NCBI RefSeq assembly: GCF_900636545.1
Contig: NZ_LR134290.1
Coordinates: 992,001 to 1,056,000 of the forward strand
Length of the DNA stretch: 64,000 nt
DNA from: Pseudomonas mendocina
GTDB taxonomy: Bacteria; Pseudomonadota; Gammaproteobacteria; Pseudomonadales; Pseudomonadaceae
Reading direction: 5' to 3'
Below are positions 48,215 to 57,856 of the stretch, piece after piece. Within the stretch, counting starts at the first letter, position 1, and each line of letters starts with the position of its first letter. The position numbers and the translations under genes were made by a program. The notes under the pieces are model-generated. The model had not been told where the DNA came from. It searched no databases and worked only from the letters and a program-made list of their open reading frames with translations.

Positions 48215-51200
48215 ATGATCTCGCGCTTTTTCATCGACCGTCCGGTATTCGCCACCGTCATCTCCATCGTCATCGTGCTCGCCGGCCTGGCGGCGATGCG
48301 CGCACTGCCCATCGCCCAGTACCCGGAAATCCTGCCGCCGCAGGTGTCGGTCAGCGCCGCCTATCCCGGGGCCAGCTCGCAGGTGATCGCCGAAACCGTG
48401 GCAGCGCCGCTGGAGCAGGAGATCAACGGCGTCGAGAACATGATCTACCAGCTGTCCAACTCTTCCAGCAGCGGGGCGATGAGCCTGACGGTATACTTCG
48501 CGGTCGGCACCGACCCGGACCAGGCCACCATCAACGTCAACAACAAGGTCCAGGCAGCATTGGCCAAGCTACCGGAAGAGGTGCGCCGCCAGGGTGTGAA
48601 GGTCGAGAAAAAATCATCCGACATTCTCCAGGTGATCACCCTCTATTCGCCGGATGGTTCGCGTGATCCGATCTTCATCAGCAACTATGCGTTGATCAAC
48701 GTCATTGATGAGCTCAAGCGCCTCAAGGGCGTGGGCGATGCCAGCCAGTTCGGCTCCAAGGACTATTCCATGCGTATCTGGCTGCGCCCGGACAAACTGG
48801 CGCAGTACAACCTCACGCCCACCGACGTGGTCAATGCCATCCGCGAGCAGAACTCGCAGTTCGCCGCTGGTAGCTTCGGCCAGCAGCCGCTCAAGGAGCC
48901 GCAGGATTTCACCTACACGGTCACCACCCAGGGCCGCTTCACCGACCCCAAGGAGTTCGAAAGCGTCATCCTGCGCACCGACGACACCGGCGCCAGCCTG
49001 TTGCTCAAGGACGTGGCGCGGGTCGAGCTGGGGGCACAGGACTACTCGCTGGTCACCACCCTCAATGGCCAGCAGAACGCCGCCTTCGGTATCTACCTGC
49101 AGCCCGGCGCCAATGCCCTGGATACCGCCGAGGCGGTCGAGCGCACCATGCAGCGTCTGGCCAAGCGCTTCCCCGAGGGCATCGCCTACAAAATCCCCTA
49201 CGACACCACCAAGTTCGTCCAGGTCTCCATCGAGGAGGTGATCCATACCTTCTTCGAAGCGCTGGTGCTGGTGGTGCTGGTGGTCTTCGTGTTCCTGCAG
49301 AACTGGCGCGCCACCCTGATTCCGGTGCTGGCGATTCCGGTATCGCTGGTCGGTACCTTCGCCGGCATGTACCTGCTGGGGTTCTCCATCAACCTGCTGA
49401 CCCTGTTCGGCATGGTGCTGGCCATCGGCATCGTGGTGGATGACGCCATCGTGGTGATCGAGAACGTCGAACGGGTAATGCGCACCGAAAACCTCAATGC
49501 GCGCGACGCCGCGATCAAGGCGATGGAGGAGGTCACCGGGCCGATCATCGCCATCGTTCTGGTGCTCTGTGCCGTGTTCGTGCCGGTTGGCTTTCTCGGC
49601 GGCCTGGCGGGGCAGATGTACAAGCAGTTCGCGATCACCATCGCCGTATCGGTGGTGATCTCCGGCATCGTCGCCCTGACCCTTTCGCCCGCGCTCTGCG
49701 CCTTGCTGCTCAAGCCCGGTCACCACGAGCCGGCAGCGCCGTTTCGCGCCTTCAACCGCTTCTTTGAAAAAGCCACAGAGGGTTACGGCGCGGGCGTGCG
49801 TTTCTTTCTGAAGCGTTCGCTGATCGGCGTGCTGCTGTTCGGCGGCATGATTGCGCTGATCCTGCTGCTGTTCGCGCGCGTCCCCGGATCCTTGGTGCCC
49901 GATGAGGACCAGGGCTACGTGATCAACGCCTACTACCTGCCACCGGCTGCCTCGCTCAATCGCACCGAGGCATTGACTGGTGCGGTGAGCCAGCAACTGA
50001 TGGAGCATCCGGCAGTGCAGGACGTGGTGACCTTCGCCGGTTTCGACGTGCTCACCTTCGGTGTGCGCAGCAACGCCGGGGTGTCCTTCGTGCCACTCAA
50101 GGACTGGAGCGAGCGCACCACGGATGAACTCGATGCGCGTAACCTGACGCGCGAGTTCATGGGCATGGGGGCGGCGCAGAAGGACGGCCTGGTGATGTCC
50201 TTCAACCCGCCACCGATTACCGGTATGAGTACCACCGGTGGATTCGAGTCCTACATCCAGGACCGCTCCGGTAGCAGCGTCGAGCAGCTTGGCGAGAAGG
50301 TCCAGGCCTTCGTCGAGGCGGCCAGCAAGCGACCGGAACTGGCCGGCGTGCAGAGCACCTTCAGCGCCAATGTACCGCAGTACTACATCGACCTGGACCG
50401 CACCAAGACGCGTGCGTTGGGCGTCAGCGTCAGCGACGTGTTCACCGCCATGCAGGCGACCTTCGGCAGTTATTACGTCAACGATTTCACCCTCTATGGA
50501 CGCACCTGGCAGGTCAGTTTGCAGTCCGAATCGCAGTTCCGTCGCAAGCCGGAGGATCTCGGCCAGGTCTACGTGCGTTCCAGCAGCGGCGATCTGGTGC
50601 CATTGTCTACGTTGCTGCGGGTGCGGCGCATCCTCGGGCCGGACTCCTACGACCGTTTCAACGTCTACCCGTCGGCCAAGGTGCTCGGTGGTCCGGCACC
50701 GGGCTACAGCTCCGGGCAGGCGCTGGCAGCAATGCAGGAGGTGGCCGATGAGGTGCTCGGCGAGGATTACAGCCTGGGTTGGATCGGCTCGGCCTATCAG
50801 GAGCTGGCCACGCAGGGCTCAGGCGCACAGGCCTTCGTCTTCGGCCTGATTCTGGTATTTCTGATCCTGGCGGCGCAGTACGAGCGCTGGACGTTGCCGC
50901 TGGCGGTGGTCACCGCCGTGCCCTTCGCGGTGTTCGGGGCGATCCTCGCGGTATGGCTGCGCGGTATTCAGAACGACGTGTACTTCCAGGTCGGGCTGGT
51001 CACTCTGATCGGCCTGGCGGCGAAGAACGCCATCCTCATCGTCGAGTTCGCCGTGCTGCTGCGTGCCGAGGGCAAGGGTATCTTCGAGGCGGCGCTGGAG
51101 GCGGCCAAGCTGCGTTTCCGCCCCATCGTGATGACCTCGCTGGCCTTCATCCTCGGCTGCGTGCCGCTGGCCATCAGTTCCGGCGCCGGTTCGGCCAGCC

Positions 51201-51349
51201 GCCATTCCATCGGCACCGGGGTGATCGGTGGCATGCTCGCCGCCACGCTGCTGGCCACCTTCCTCATCCCGATGTTCTACCTCCTGGTGGAGTCGGTAGC
51301 GCAACGCATGAGCCGAGGTGGCAAGGCCAGGCAGACAGAATCGCATTGA
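48215..51349 (+). CDS. RND efflux transporter, HAE1 (AcrB/MexB-type) family
   Basis: It has 1044 residues and starts [20 protein letters not shown], the typical first helix. It has twelve membrane helices, two large periplasmic loops, and the proton-relay pair Asp-Asp in [15 protein letters not shown] (helix 4) with the conserved Lys of [12 protein letters not shown] (helix 10). The layout TetR | adaptor-pump without an outer-membrane gene resembles MexL-MexJK, so it probably borrows an OprM-type channel; I do not assign a gene name. Substrate range is unknown. Confidence 0.95.
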   Translation: MISRFFIDRPVFATVISIVIVLAGLAAMRALPIAQYPEILPPQVSVSAAYPGASSQVIAETVAAPLEQEINGVENMIYQLSNSSSSGAMSLTVYFAVGTDPDQATINVNNKVQAALAKLPEEVRRQGVKVEKKSSDILQVITLYSPDGSRDPIFISNYALINVIDELKRLKGVGDASQFGSKDYSMRIWLRPDKLAQYNLTPTDVVNAIREQNSQFAAGSFGQQPLKEPQDFTYTVTTQGRFTDPKEFESVILRTDDTGASLLLKDVARVELGAQDYSLVTTLNGQQNAAFGIYLQPGANALDTAEAVERTMQRLAKRFPEGIAYKIPYDTTKFVQVSIEEVIHTFFEALVLVVLVVFVFLQNWRATLIPVLAIPVSLVGTFAGMYLLGFSINLLTLFGMVLAIGIVVDDAIVVIENVERVMRTENLNARDAAIKAMEEVTGPIIAIVLVLCAVFVPVGFLGGLAGQMYKQFAITIAVSVVISGIVALTLSPALCALLLKPGHHEPAAPFRAFNRFFEKATEGYGAGVRFFLKRSLIGVLLFGGMIALILLLFARVPGSLVPDEDQGYVINAYYLPPAASLNRTEALTGAVSQQLMEHPAVQDVVTFAGFDVLTFGVRSNAGVSFVPLKDWSERTTDELDARNLTREFMGMGAAQKDGLVMSFNPPPITGMSTTGGFESYIQDRSGSSVEQLGEKVQAFVEAASKRPELAGVQSTFSANVPQYYIDLDRTKTRALGVSVSDVFTAMQATFGSYYVNDFTLYGRTWQVSLQSESQFRRKPEDLGQVYVRSSSGDLVPLSTLLRVRRILGPDSYDRFNVYPSAKVLGGPAPGYSSGQALAAMQEVADEVLGEDYSLGWIGSAYQELATQGSGAQAFVFGLILVFLILAAQYERWTLPLAVVTAVPFAVFGAILAVWLRGIQNDVYFQVGLVTLIGLAAKNAILIVEFAVLLRAEGKGIFEAALEAAKLRFRPIVMTSLAFILGCVPLAISSGAGSASRHSIGTGVIGGMLAATLLATFLIPMFYLLVESVAQRMSRGGKARQTESH

Positions 51350-51352
51350 GTT

Positions 51353-51380
51353 GCGCGGGCCGTCGTTCGGCGGCCCGCGC
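51353..51380 (+). terminator. Terminator of the RND operon
   Basis: GCGCGGGCCG and CGGCCCGCGC form a 10 bp perfect stem around an 8 nt loop, followed by TTT. Confidence 0.7.
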
Positions 51381-51409
51381 TTTCGCAAGGCATCTGGTCG
51401 GTGAGATGA

Positions 51410-51421
51410 TTAGCCGGCTAA
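51410..51421. promoter_or_regulatory. Perfect palindrome TTAGCCGGCTAA before the Bcr/CflA gene
   Basis: A 12 bp perfect inverted repeat 18 bp upstream of the start, continuing into ACAATGG. A near copy, TTAGCCAGCTAA followed by CATAGG, lies 29 bp before the carrier gene at 63309. The size and placement suit a repressor operator overlapping the -10 region, possibly of MarR type. Confidence 0.45.
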
Positions 51422-51439
51422 CAATGGTCCGGACTATTC

Positions 51440-52609
51440 ATGAACCTGCGAACCCTCCTGATTCTGGGCGCGCTCAGCGCTTTCGGCCCTCTGGCCATCG
51501 ATTTTTACCTGCCGAGTTTCCCCACCCTGGCCCAGCAGTTCGGCACCGATGTCGAGCATATCCAGCTATCACTGGCGGCTTATTTTGTCGGCATTGCCAT
51601 CGGTCAATTGTTCTATGGGCCACTGGCGGATCGTTTCGGACGCCGCGTGCCGCTGCTGGTCGGGGTGACCCTGTTCTCCCTGGCATCGCTGGCCTGCGCC
51701 CTGGCTCCCAGCCTGGAATGGCTGGTGGCCGCGCGCTTCGTGCAGGCCCTCGGCGGTTGCGCCGGCATGGTCATCACCCGCGCCGTGGTACGCGATCTGT
51801 GCGATCCACTGGCCTCGGCCAAGGTGTTCTCGCAACTGGTGCTGGTGATGGGGCTGGCGCCGATTCTCGCGCCCCTGGGCGGCGGACTGTTGCTCAATAC
51901 CCTGGGCTGGCCGTCGATCTTCCATAGCCTGGCGATCTTTGCCGGTTTGTGCCTGCTGGCCGTGCTGCTGTGGCTGCCGGAAACGCGCCCGCAGTACCTG
52001 CAACCTGCGCCGCTGCGTGGTGCGTTCGGCCAGTACCGAGCGTTGCTGGGGAATGCCCCGTTCATGGGCTACAGCCTGGCCGGGGGTGTCGCCATGGCTG
52101 GCATGTTCGCCTACATCGCCGGCTCGCCCTTCGTTTTCATTGAGCTGTATGGCGTGCCGGTCGAGCACTATGGCTGGCTGTTCGGCAGCAATGCCGCTGG
52201 CTTCGTGATCATGGCGCAGATCAATGCGCGTCTGGTGCGCAGTGGCGGCCCGGCGCTGTGGCTGCGGCGCATGGTGCTGGTGTACCTGGCCAGTGGCCTG
52301 TGCCTGCTGGCACTGGCGTTGTGGCGACCGGCGCAGCTGTGGCCGCTGATGGTTCCGCTGTTCATCTGCGTGGCCAGCCTCGGCTGCGTGCTGCCCAATG
52401 CCACGGCTTGCGCCATGGCCGGTCAGGGCCGTCATGCTGGCAGCGCGTCGGGCTTGCTGGGTAGCATGCAGTTCAGCGTGGCGGCCAGTGCTTCGGCTTT
52501 GGTGGCCTTCCTGCATGATGGTTCGGCCATGCCCATGGCGCTGGTGATTGCCCTCTGTGGTGCGGCAGCAGCCGGTTTCGCCTGGTGGAGCAGGCGTTTC
52601 GCGATCTGA
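51440..52609 (+). CDS. Bcr/CflA family multidrug efflux MFS transporter
   Basis: It has 389 residues with twelve predicted membrane segments. The Bcr/CflA signatures are present: AIDFYLPSFPTLAQQFG in helix 1, GQLFYGPLADRFGRRVPLLVG (MFS motif A), and RFVQALGGCAGMVITRAVVRD (motif C region). These proteins export drugs such as bicyclomycin or chloramphenicol, and sometimes dipeptides or cysteine. It is a single gene behind the palindrome at 51410. Confidence 0.93.
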   Translation: MNLRTLLILGALSAFGPLAIDFYLPSFPTLAQQFGTDVEHIQLSLAAYFVGIAIGQLFYGPLADRFGRRVPLLVGVTLFSLASLACALAPSLEWLVAARFVQALGGCAGMVITRAVVRDLCDPLASAKVFSQLVLVMGLAPILAPLGGGLLLNTLGWPSIFHSLAIFAGLCLLAVLLWLPETRPQYLQPAPLRGAFGQYRALLGNAPFMGYSLAGGVAMAGMFAYIAGSPFVFIELYGVPVEHYGWLFGSNAAGFVIMAQINARLVRSGGPALWLRRMVLVYLASGLCLLALALWRPAQLWPLMVPLFICVASLGCVLPNATACAMAGQGRHAGSASGLLGSMQFSVAASASALVAFLHDGSAMPMALVIALCGAAAAGFAWWSRRFAI

Positions 52610-52618
52610 CCCGGCGCG

Positions 52619-53479
52619 TTACAGGCGGGCCGCCTTGAACGTGTCACAACGCCCCGGCTGGCCGCTGTCGAAACCGGTGCTGAACCAGCGCACGCGCTGC
52701 TGCGAGGTGCCATGGGTGAAGGCGTCCGGCACGACCTGGCCACGTGCCTGCTTTTGCAGACGGTCATCACCGATGGCGCTGGCGGCATTCAGCGCCTCTT
52801 CCAGGTCGCCGGCTTCCAGCCAGTCATGCCGGCGTTGCGCGTGATGCGCCCAGACCCCGGCCAGGCAGTCGGCCTGCAGTTCCTGGCGCACCAGCAGGCC
52901 GCCATCACCCTCTACGCGTTCGCCGCGCTGGCGCGCTGCATTGACCTTGGCCGACACGCCCAGCAGCGTCTGCACGTGGTGGCCGACCTCGTGGGCGATC
53001 ACGTAGGCCTGCGCGAAGTCACCGGCAGCGGAGAAACGCTGCTCCATCTCGCGGAAGAACGCCATGTCCAGGTACACGCGCTGATCGCCAGGGCAATAGA
53101 AGGGGCCGACTGCCGAGCTGGCGAAGCCGCAGGCCGAATTGACGCCGCCGGAGAACAGCACCAGTTGCGGATCGCGATACTGCTGGCCGGCCTGCTGGAA
53201 CAGCTCGCGCCAGGTGTCTTCTGTGTCGCCGAGAATGGCGCGGACGAACTCACTCTGTTGGTCATCGGCTGGCGGTGCGCTTTGTGTCTGCGCGACCTGT
53301 GGCTGGGTGGCCTGGCCGGCTATCTGGCCGAGAATCTGCAGCGGGTCCTGCCCGGTCAGTAGGCCGAAGATGACGATCAGCGCCACGCCGCCCAGGCTCA
53401 GGCCGCCACCGAGGCGCCGGCCGGAGCGGCCGCGCGCGTCCACCACGTTGTCACTGCGTCTACCGCGTTGCCAGCGCAT
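52619..53479 (-). CDS. YpfJ-type neutral zinc metallopeptidase
   Basis: It has 286 residues from ATG 53479 with GGAGAG upstream; open frame continues upstream through the DUF411 gene and is not real. It has a basic N-terminus, one membrane anchor (about 26-45, LSLGGVALIVIFGLLTG), then the zinc site HEVGHH in YVIAHEVGHHVQ with the downstream LQADCLAGVWA glutamate/aspartate region and CGFASSAVGPFYCPGDQRVYLD. The catalytic domain would face the periplasm. Substrates are unknown. Confidence 0.92.
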   Translation of the reverse strand: MRWQRGRRSDNVVDARGRSGRRLGGGLSLGGVALIVIFGLLTGQDPLQILGQIAGQATQPQVAQTQSAPPADDQQSEFVRAILGDTEDTWRELFQQAGQQYRDPQLVLFSGGVNSACGFASSAVGPFYCPGDQRVYLDMAFFREMEQRFSAAGDFAQAYVIAHEVGHHVQTLLGVSAKVNAARQRGERVEGDGGLLVRQELQADCLAGVWAHHAQRRHDWLEAGDLEEALNAASAIGDDRLQKQARGQVVPDAFTHGTSQQRVRWFSTGFDSGQPGRCDTFKAARL

Positions 53480-53529
53480 GGTTGCTCTCCCGGGTTGCTG
53501 ATCGCTGCAGTGTAGCCGTCGATGCAGGC

Positions 53530-53964
53530 TCAGTTGGCTGGGTAGTCGCTGAGCAACTGATCCTTGCGATCCTGATCCAGGCCGATGACCTGATAGGCAT
53601 CGACACGGTCGCCATATTCCATGCCCGGCGACCCCATGGGCATACCGGGTACGGCAGCGCCGATCAGGTCCGCGCGTTCGCGCAGCTTGAGAATGTCCGC
53701 TGCCGGCACATGCCCTTCGACGAACTTGCCGTCGATCACGCCGGTGTGACAGGACGCCAGGCGTGGCGGCACCCCAAGCTTCTGTTTCACGGCGCTCATG
53801 TCGGCCTCGACATGGTCGTTGACGGTGAAGCCGTTGTCTTGCAGATGGCTGATCCAGGCCTTGCAGCAGCCGCAATTGGCGTCGCGGTGAACATCGATGG
53901 TCAAAGGCTCGCTGGCATGAGCCAGGCCGGAGACGAGGAAGAGGGCGAGCAGGGAACGACGCAT
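53530..53964 (-). CDS. DUF411 metal-binding periplasmic protein
   Basis: It has 144 residues with a signal peptide (about 1-17, ending AHA). The mature domain starts with a thioredoxin-like strand and CGCCKAW (about residues 31-37), then LASCHTGVIDGKFVEGHVPAADI and a Gly/Met-rich PGMPMGSPGMEYG that may bind copper. Family members are often found in copper or silver resistance clusters; here the copA group is about 8 kb away. It lies upstream of the metallopeptidase gene on the same strand. Confidence 0.88.
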   Translation of the reverse strand: MRRSLLALFLVSGLAHASEPLTIDVHRDANCGCCKAWISHLQDNGFTVNDHVEADMSAVKQKLGVPPRLASCHTGVIDGKFVEGHVPAADILKLRERADLIGAAVPGMPMGSPGMEYGDRVDAYQVIGLDQDRKDQLLSDYPAN

Positions 53965-54090
53965 GGCAAGGCTCCAGATGAACGAGCGCCCAGCATAGCG
54001 CCGCGGCAGGCACGGCCCAAGTGATTGCGACTATGCGTCGCGACAGGCGGCGCCTATGCTGCGGGAGTGGTCAATGTCCGGGAGCCGCTG

Positions 54091-54480
54091 ATGCTGTTCG
54101 CTCGAATCGTTCTGCTGATCCAGATCGCAGCCCTTGCTCTGCTGGGGCTGGCCTACTTCATCCGACCTGAAGAAATGGCCAGTTTCAGCGGCGCCCTGCT
54201 GATGGGCAACGCCGCAGTGACCGAGGTGCGCGCCTACTACGGTGGTCTGCAGTTGGGGCTGGCTACCTATCTGGCGATGGCGCTGCTGCGCCTTGACCTG
54301 CTGCGGCCGGCGTTGATCCTGCTGGTGTTGCCTTACAGCGTGCTGGCGTTGGCACGCCTCGCCGGGCTGTGGCTGGACGGTGGTACGCAACAGACCTTCA
54401 ATCTCTACGCGCTGTTGCTCGAAGCCGTTTCGGCCGCGCTGGCCTGGTGGGCGTTGCGCGTTATTCAGCGCGAGACGTAG
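54091..54480 (+). CDS. DUF4345-like small membrane protein
   Basis: A 129-residue protein from ATG 54091 with GGGAG upstream. Four hydrophobic segments (about 3-22, 48-68, 72-92, 104-122) and the motif TEVRAYYGGLQLGL between helices 1 and 2 match the DUF4345 pattern. No catalytic residues are evident. It converges on trmA, 5 bp away. Confidence 0.8.
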   Translation: MLFARIVLLIQIAALALLGLAYFIRPEEMASFSGALLMGNAAVTEVRAYYGGLQLGLATYLAMALLRLDLLRPALILLVLPYSVLALARLAGLWLDGGTQQTFNLYALLLEAVSAALAWWALRVIQRET

Positions 54481-54485
54481 CCGGC

Positions 54486-55574
54486 TCAGCGCCGCTCCAG
54501 CAGCACACCCGCTTCCATATGGTGGGTATAGGGGAACTGGTCGAACAGTGCGCTGCGCGTCACCTTGTGGGTGTCGTTGAGCTGGGCGATGTTGGCGGCC
54601 AGGGTTTCCGGATTGCAGGAGATGTACAGGATGCGCTGGAAACGTCGGGTCAACTCGCAGGTGTCTGGGTCCATGCCTGCGCGTGGCGGGTCGACGAAGA
54701 CACTGCCGAAATCGTAGCTTTTCAGGTCGATGCCGGCCAGGCGGCGGAACGGGCGCACCTCGTTCAGCGCCTGGGTCAGCTCCTCGGCGGACAGACGCAC
54801 CAGCTCGACGTTGTTCACGCCGTTGCCTTCCAGGTTGGCCAGGGCGGCGCCCACCGAAGTCTTGCTGATCTCGGTGGCCAGAACGCGGCGCACGCGGGTG
54901 GCCAGCGGCAGGGTGAAGTTGCCGTTGCCGCAGTACAGCTCCAGCAGATCGTCGTCGCGCTCGCCGAGTACGTCATGGGCCCAGCCCAGCATCTTCTCGC
55001 AGACCCGGCCGTTGGGCTGGGTGAAGGCGCCTTCCGGCTGGCGATAGCGGAACGTGCGTCCGGCTACGCTCAGTGCCTCTTCCACGTAGTCACGACCGAT
55101 CACCAGGCGCTGACCGCGAGAGCGTCCCACCAGGCTGACGTTCAGTTCGGCGGCCAGTTTCTCCGCCTCGGCCTGCCAGGCTTCGTCCAGCGGGCGGTGG
55201 TAGGCCAGGGTGATCAACGCATCGCCGGCCAGGGTGGTGAGAAACTCCACTTGGAACAGCTTGAACGACAGCGCCTCGCTGGCCTGCCAGGCGGCGCGTA
55301 GTCGCGGCATCAGTTCGATGATGCGTAGGCTGGCGATGGGGAAGTCATCGAGCAGGATCGGCGTGTGCTTGTCGCCCGGGGCGAACATCGCATAGTGACG
55401 CTGGCCCTCTTCACGCCACAGGCGGAACTCGGCGCGCATGCGGTAGTGCTCGGGTGGCGAGTCGAACACCTCGGGCTCGGGCGCGGCGAAGGGGGCCAGC
55501 AGCTCGACCAGACGGGCCTTCTTCTCGGCGAGTTGGGCGTCGTAGGCGGCGGGGTCGAATGCGGGGCGGCTCAT
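54486..55574 (-). CDS. trmA: tRNA (uracil-5-)-methyltransferase TrmA
   Basis: TrmA makes ribothymidine at position 54 of nearly all tRNAs. The 362 residues are the family length. Visible are the SAM-binding [24 protein letters not shown], and the catalytic nucleophile Cys in [12 protein letters not shown], plus the C-terminal EAGVLLERR. The start has no strong Shine-Dalgarno, but the N-terminus is standard. Confidence 0.97.
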   Translation of the reverse strand: MSRPAFDPAAYDAQLAEKKARLVELLAPFAAPEPEVFDSPPEHYRMRAEFRLWREEGQRHYAMFAPGDKHTPILLDDFPIASLRIIELMPRLRAAWQASEALSFKLFQVEFLTTLAGDALITLAYHRPLDEAWQAEAEKLAAELNVSLVGRSRGQRLVIGRDYVEEALSVAGRTFRYRQPEGAFTQPNGRVCEKMLGWAHDVLGERDDDLLELYCGNGNFTLPLATRVRRVLATEISKTSVGAALANLEGNGVNNVELVRLSAEELTQALNEVRPFRRLAGIDLKSYDFGSVFVDPPRAGMDPDTCELTRRFQRILYISCNPETLAANIAQLNDTHKVTRSALFDQFPYTHHMEAGVLLERR

Positions 55575-55659
55575 CGGTCACTCATGGGGCAGGAAAACGG
55601 GGCGCCATTGTAGCGATTCCGTTGCTGGCGTGCCGTGGTCATCGATCATTGGTGGTGCA

Positions 55660-55705
55660 GGACGCGGAGCGTCCTGGGAGGCGTTCCCACGCGGAGCGTG
55701 GGAAC
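55660..55705. repeat. Twin-hairpin intergenic repeat
   Basis: GGACGCGGAGCGTCC (55660-55674) and GTTCCCACGCGGAGCGTGGGAAC (55683-55705) are two adjacent palindromes sharing the GCGGAGC core. This compound repeat is common between Pseudomonas genes. Here it lies between trmA and the purine permease stop. Confidence 0.8.
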
Positions 55706-55718
55706 GATCCGGGGGGGA

Positions 55719-57011
55719 TCAGGCGAAGTAAGCCAGCTTGACGATGAACAGGGCAGACAGCACCCACATCGCAGCATTCAGTTCGCGAGCACGGCCGGAC
55801 AGCAGCTTGATGCCGGTCCAGGCGATGAAGCCGAAGGCGATGCCATTGGCGATGGAGAAGGTCAGTGGCATGGCCAGGGCGGCGACCACTACGGGGGCGG
55901 CGACGGTCAGATCGTCCCAATCGATTTGCGCCAGGCTGCTCATCATCAGTACGGCAACGAACAGCAGCGCAGGAGCCGTGGCGTAAGCCGGCACCGAGCC
56001 GGCCAGCGGGGCGAAGAACAGGCTGAGCAAAAACAGCGCGGCGACCACGCAGGCGGTCAGGCCGGTACGTCCACCGGCACTGATGCCGGCGGCGGATTCG
56101 ATGTAGCTGGTGGTGGTGCTGGTGCCCAGCGCAGCGCCGGCCATGGTCGCGGTGCTGTCGGCCAGCAGGGCTTGGCCCAGGCGCGGCATCTTGCCGTCCT
56201 TGTCCAGCAGGTCGGCTTTCTGCGCCACGCCCACCAGGGTGCCGGAGGTGTCGAACAGGTCGACGAAGAGGAAGGCGAAGATCACGCTGATCAGGCCGAT
56301 ATCCAGCGCGCCGGCAATATCCAGTTGCAGCAGGGTCGGCATCAGCGACGGCGGCATGGAGATCACGCCCGGCAGTTCGGACAGGCCGAGCGCGATGGAC
56401 AGGCCGGTGACCAGCAGGATGCCGATCATCACCGCGCCGGTGACCTTGCGATAGGCCAGGGCGGCGATGACGAAGAAGCCCAGGCAGGCCAGCAGTGCGC
56501 CGCCCTTGCTCAGGTCGCCCAGGCCGACGAGAGTGGCCGGGTGATCGACCACGATGCCGGCGTTCTTCAGCGCGATGATCGCCAGGAACAGGCCGATGCC
56601 GGCGGCGATGCCGGCGCGCAGGGCCAGGGGGATGCTGTTGATGATCCACTCGCGGATCTTGAAGATCGACAGCAGGAAGAAGATCGCGCCGGAGAGGAAC
56701 ACCGCGCCCAGGGCGGTCTGCCAGCTGTAGCCCATGGTCATGACCACGGTATAGGTGAAGAAGGCGTTGAGGCCCATGCCCGGTGCCAGGGCGATTGGGT
56801 AGTTGGCCAACAGGCCCATCACCAGCGAGCCGATGGCGGCGGCCAGGCAGGTCGCGACGAATACCGCGCCGTGGTCCATGCCGGTCTCGGCCAGCATGTT
56901 GGGGTTGACGAAGAGGATGTAGGCCATGGTCAGGAAGGTGGTGACCCCGGCCAGGATCTCGGTGCGCACCGTGGTGTTGTGGGCTTTGAGTTGGAACAGT
57001 CTTTCCAGCAT
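55719..57011 (-). CDS. NCS2-family purine permease (AzgA type)
   Basis: It has 430 residues from ATG 57011; the frame extends to 57104 but those 31 residues are not family-like. Twelve to fourteen membrane segments are predicted. The AzgA signatures are present: TEILAGVTTFLTMAYILFVNP, APGMGLNAFFTY, FLFVDLFDTSGTLVG and LGTSTTTSYIESAAGI. It imports adenine, guanine or hypoxanthine with protons. GGAG precedes the start. The divergent DJ-1 gene begins 201 bp away; I see no purine riboswitch in between. Confidence 0.93.
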   Translation of the reverse strand: MLERLFQLKAHNTTVRTEILAGVTTFLTMAYILFVNPNMLAETGMDHGAVFVATCLAAAIGSLVMGLLANYPIALAPGMGLNAFFTYTVVMTMGYSWQTALGAVFLSGAIFFLLSIFKIREWIINSIPLALRAGIAAGIGLFLAIIALKNAGIVVDHPATLVGLGDLSKGGALLACLGFFVIAALAYRKVTGAVMIGILLVTGLSIALGLSELPGVISMPPSLMPTLLQLDIAGALDIGLISVIFAFLFVDLFDTSGTLVGVAQKADLLDKDGKMPRLGQALLADSTATMAGAALGTSTTTSYIESAAGISAGGRTGLTACVVAALFLLSLFFAPLAGSVPAYATAPALLFVAVLMMSSLAQIDWDDLTVAAPVVVAALAMPLTFSIANGIAFGFIAWTGIKLLSGRARELNAAMWVLSALFIVKLAYFA

Positions 57012-57211
57012 GGTGGCTCCCCGAGGCGCGAACGCGCCGAAATTGGTCTGCAGACAGCAAAGCACATTCGTCCGAACGGGCCGGAAAATTGCTCGATCTT
57101 GCAAAAGCCGCGCATCATACCAGCAAGGTTTTACCGGGTGAATTTATGGTCTTTTCGGCCTTTTCATGACCGGCCGGACAGTTTCGTTTTGTGCCTGGAG
57201 GAGTTGAAAAC

Positions 57212-57763
57212 ATGAGCAAGCGAGCGTTGATTGCCGTCGCCGATGGCGTCGAGGATCTGGAGTGCGTGACCCTGATCGACGTGCTGCGCCGCGCCGATGT
57301 GGAGGTGCTGGTGGCGAGCATCGAGGAGCGGCGGATGATCACCTGCGCCCGTGGCACGCGTTTGACGGCCGACGCCATGCTGGTCGACGTACTGGCGCAG
57401 GACTTCGACCTGATCGTGCTGCCTGGCGGTATGCCTGGTGCTCAGCGTCTGGCTGACTTCGAGCCGCTGGCCGAACGGGTGCGCAGGCAGGCCAAGGCCG
57501 GGGAACTGTTCGCCGCCATCTGCGCTGCACCTGCGTTGGTGTTGCAGAATTACGGCGTGCTCAGGCAGCGACGGATGACCTGCTACCCGGCGTTCAGTGA
57601 TCGGCTGAGTGGTTGCACTTTCGTCGACGAGGCGGTGGTGGTCGATGGCAACTGCATTACCAGCCAGGGCCCGGGAACGGCGTTGGCCTTTGCCCTGACT
57701 CTGGTGGAGCAGTTGGTCGGGCGCGGCACGCGCAGCGAGGTGGCCAAGGCGATGCTGGTCTAG
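57212..57763 (+). CDS. DJ-1/PfpI family protein
   Basis: It has 183 residues with a strong GGAGGAG before ATG 57212. The DJ-1 fold is clear: a conserved Glu in VADGVEDLE (about residue 15), LIVLPGGMPGA, and the nucleophile Cys in FAAICAAPALVL (about 106). It is close to YajL, a protein linked to oxidative and carbonyl stress in which the cysteine is redox-active. It appears monocistronic. Confidence 0.93.
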   Translation: MSKRALIAVADGVEDLECVTLIDVLRRADVEVLVASIEERRMITCARGTRLTADAMLVDVLAQDFDLIVLPGGMPGAQRLADFEPLAERVRRQAKAGELFAAICAAPALVLQNYGVLRQRRMTCYPAFSDRLSGCTFVDEAVVVDGNCITSQGPGTALAFALTLVEQLVGRGTRSEVAKAMLV

Positions 57764-57780
57764 CAACCGGTGAGAGGGCT

Positions 57781-57850
57781 GGTGCACATAGCGCACTCTA
57801 CGGCTGTCAGCGCGCAGCGCAGCAAAGTGTAGGGTGCGCCGTGCGCACCG
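57781..57850. repeat. Palindromic intergenic repeat (GTAGGGTGCGC type)
   Basis: GGTGCACATAGCGCACTCTAC at the left is the imperfect inverse of GTAGGGTGCGCCGTGCGCACC at the right, which also contains its own GGTGCGC/GCGCACC hairpin. It sits between the converging DJ-1 and ada genes. Confidence 0.65.
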
Positions 57851-57856
57851 ACAGTG

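Noticed and set aside
48614..50008. 464-codon minus-strand open frame inside the RND pump gene
   Set aside because: Antisense shadow; His/Asp-rich composition without motifs.
55635..57215. 526-codon plus-strand open frame opposite the purine permease
   Set aside because: Gly/Gln-rich antisense reading of a transporter gene with complete NCS2 motifs.
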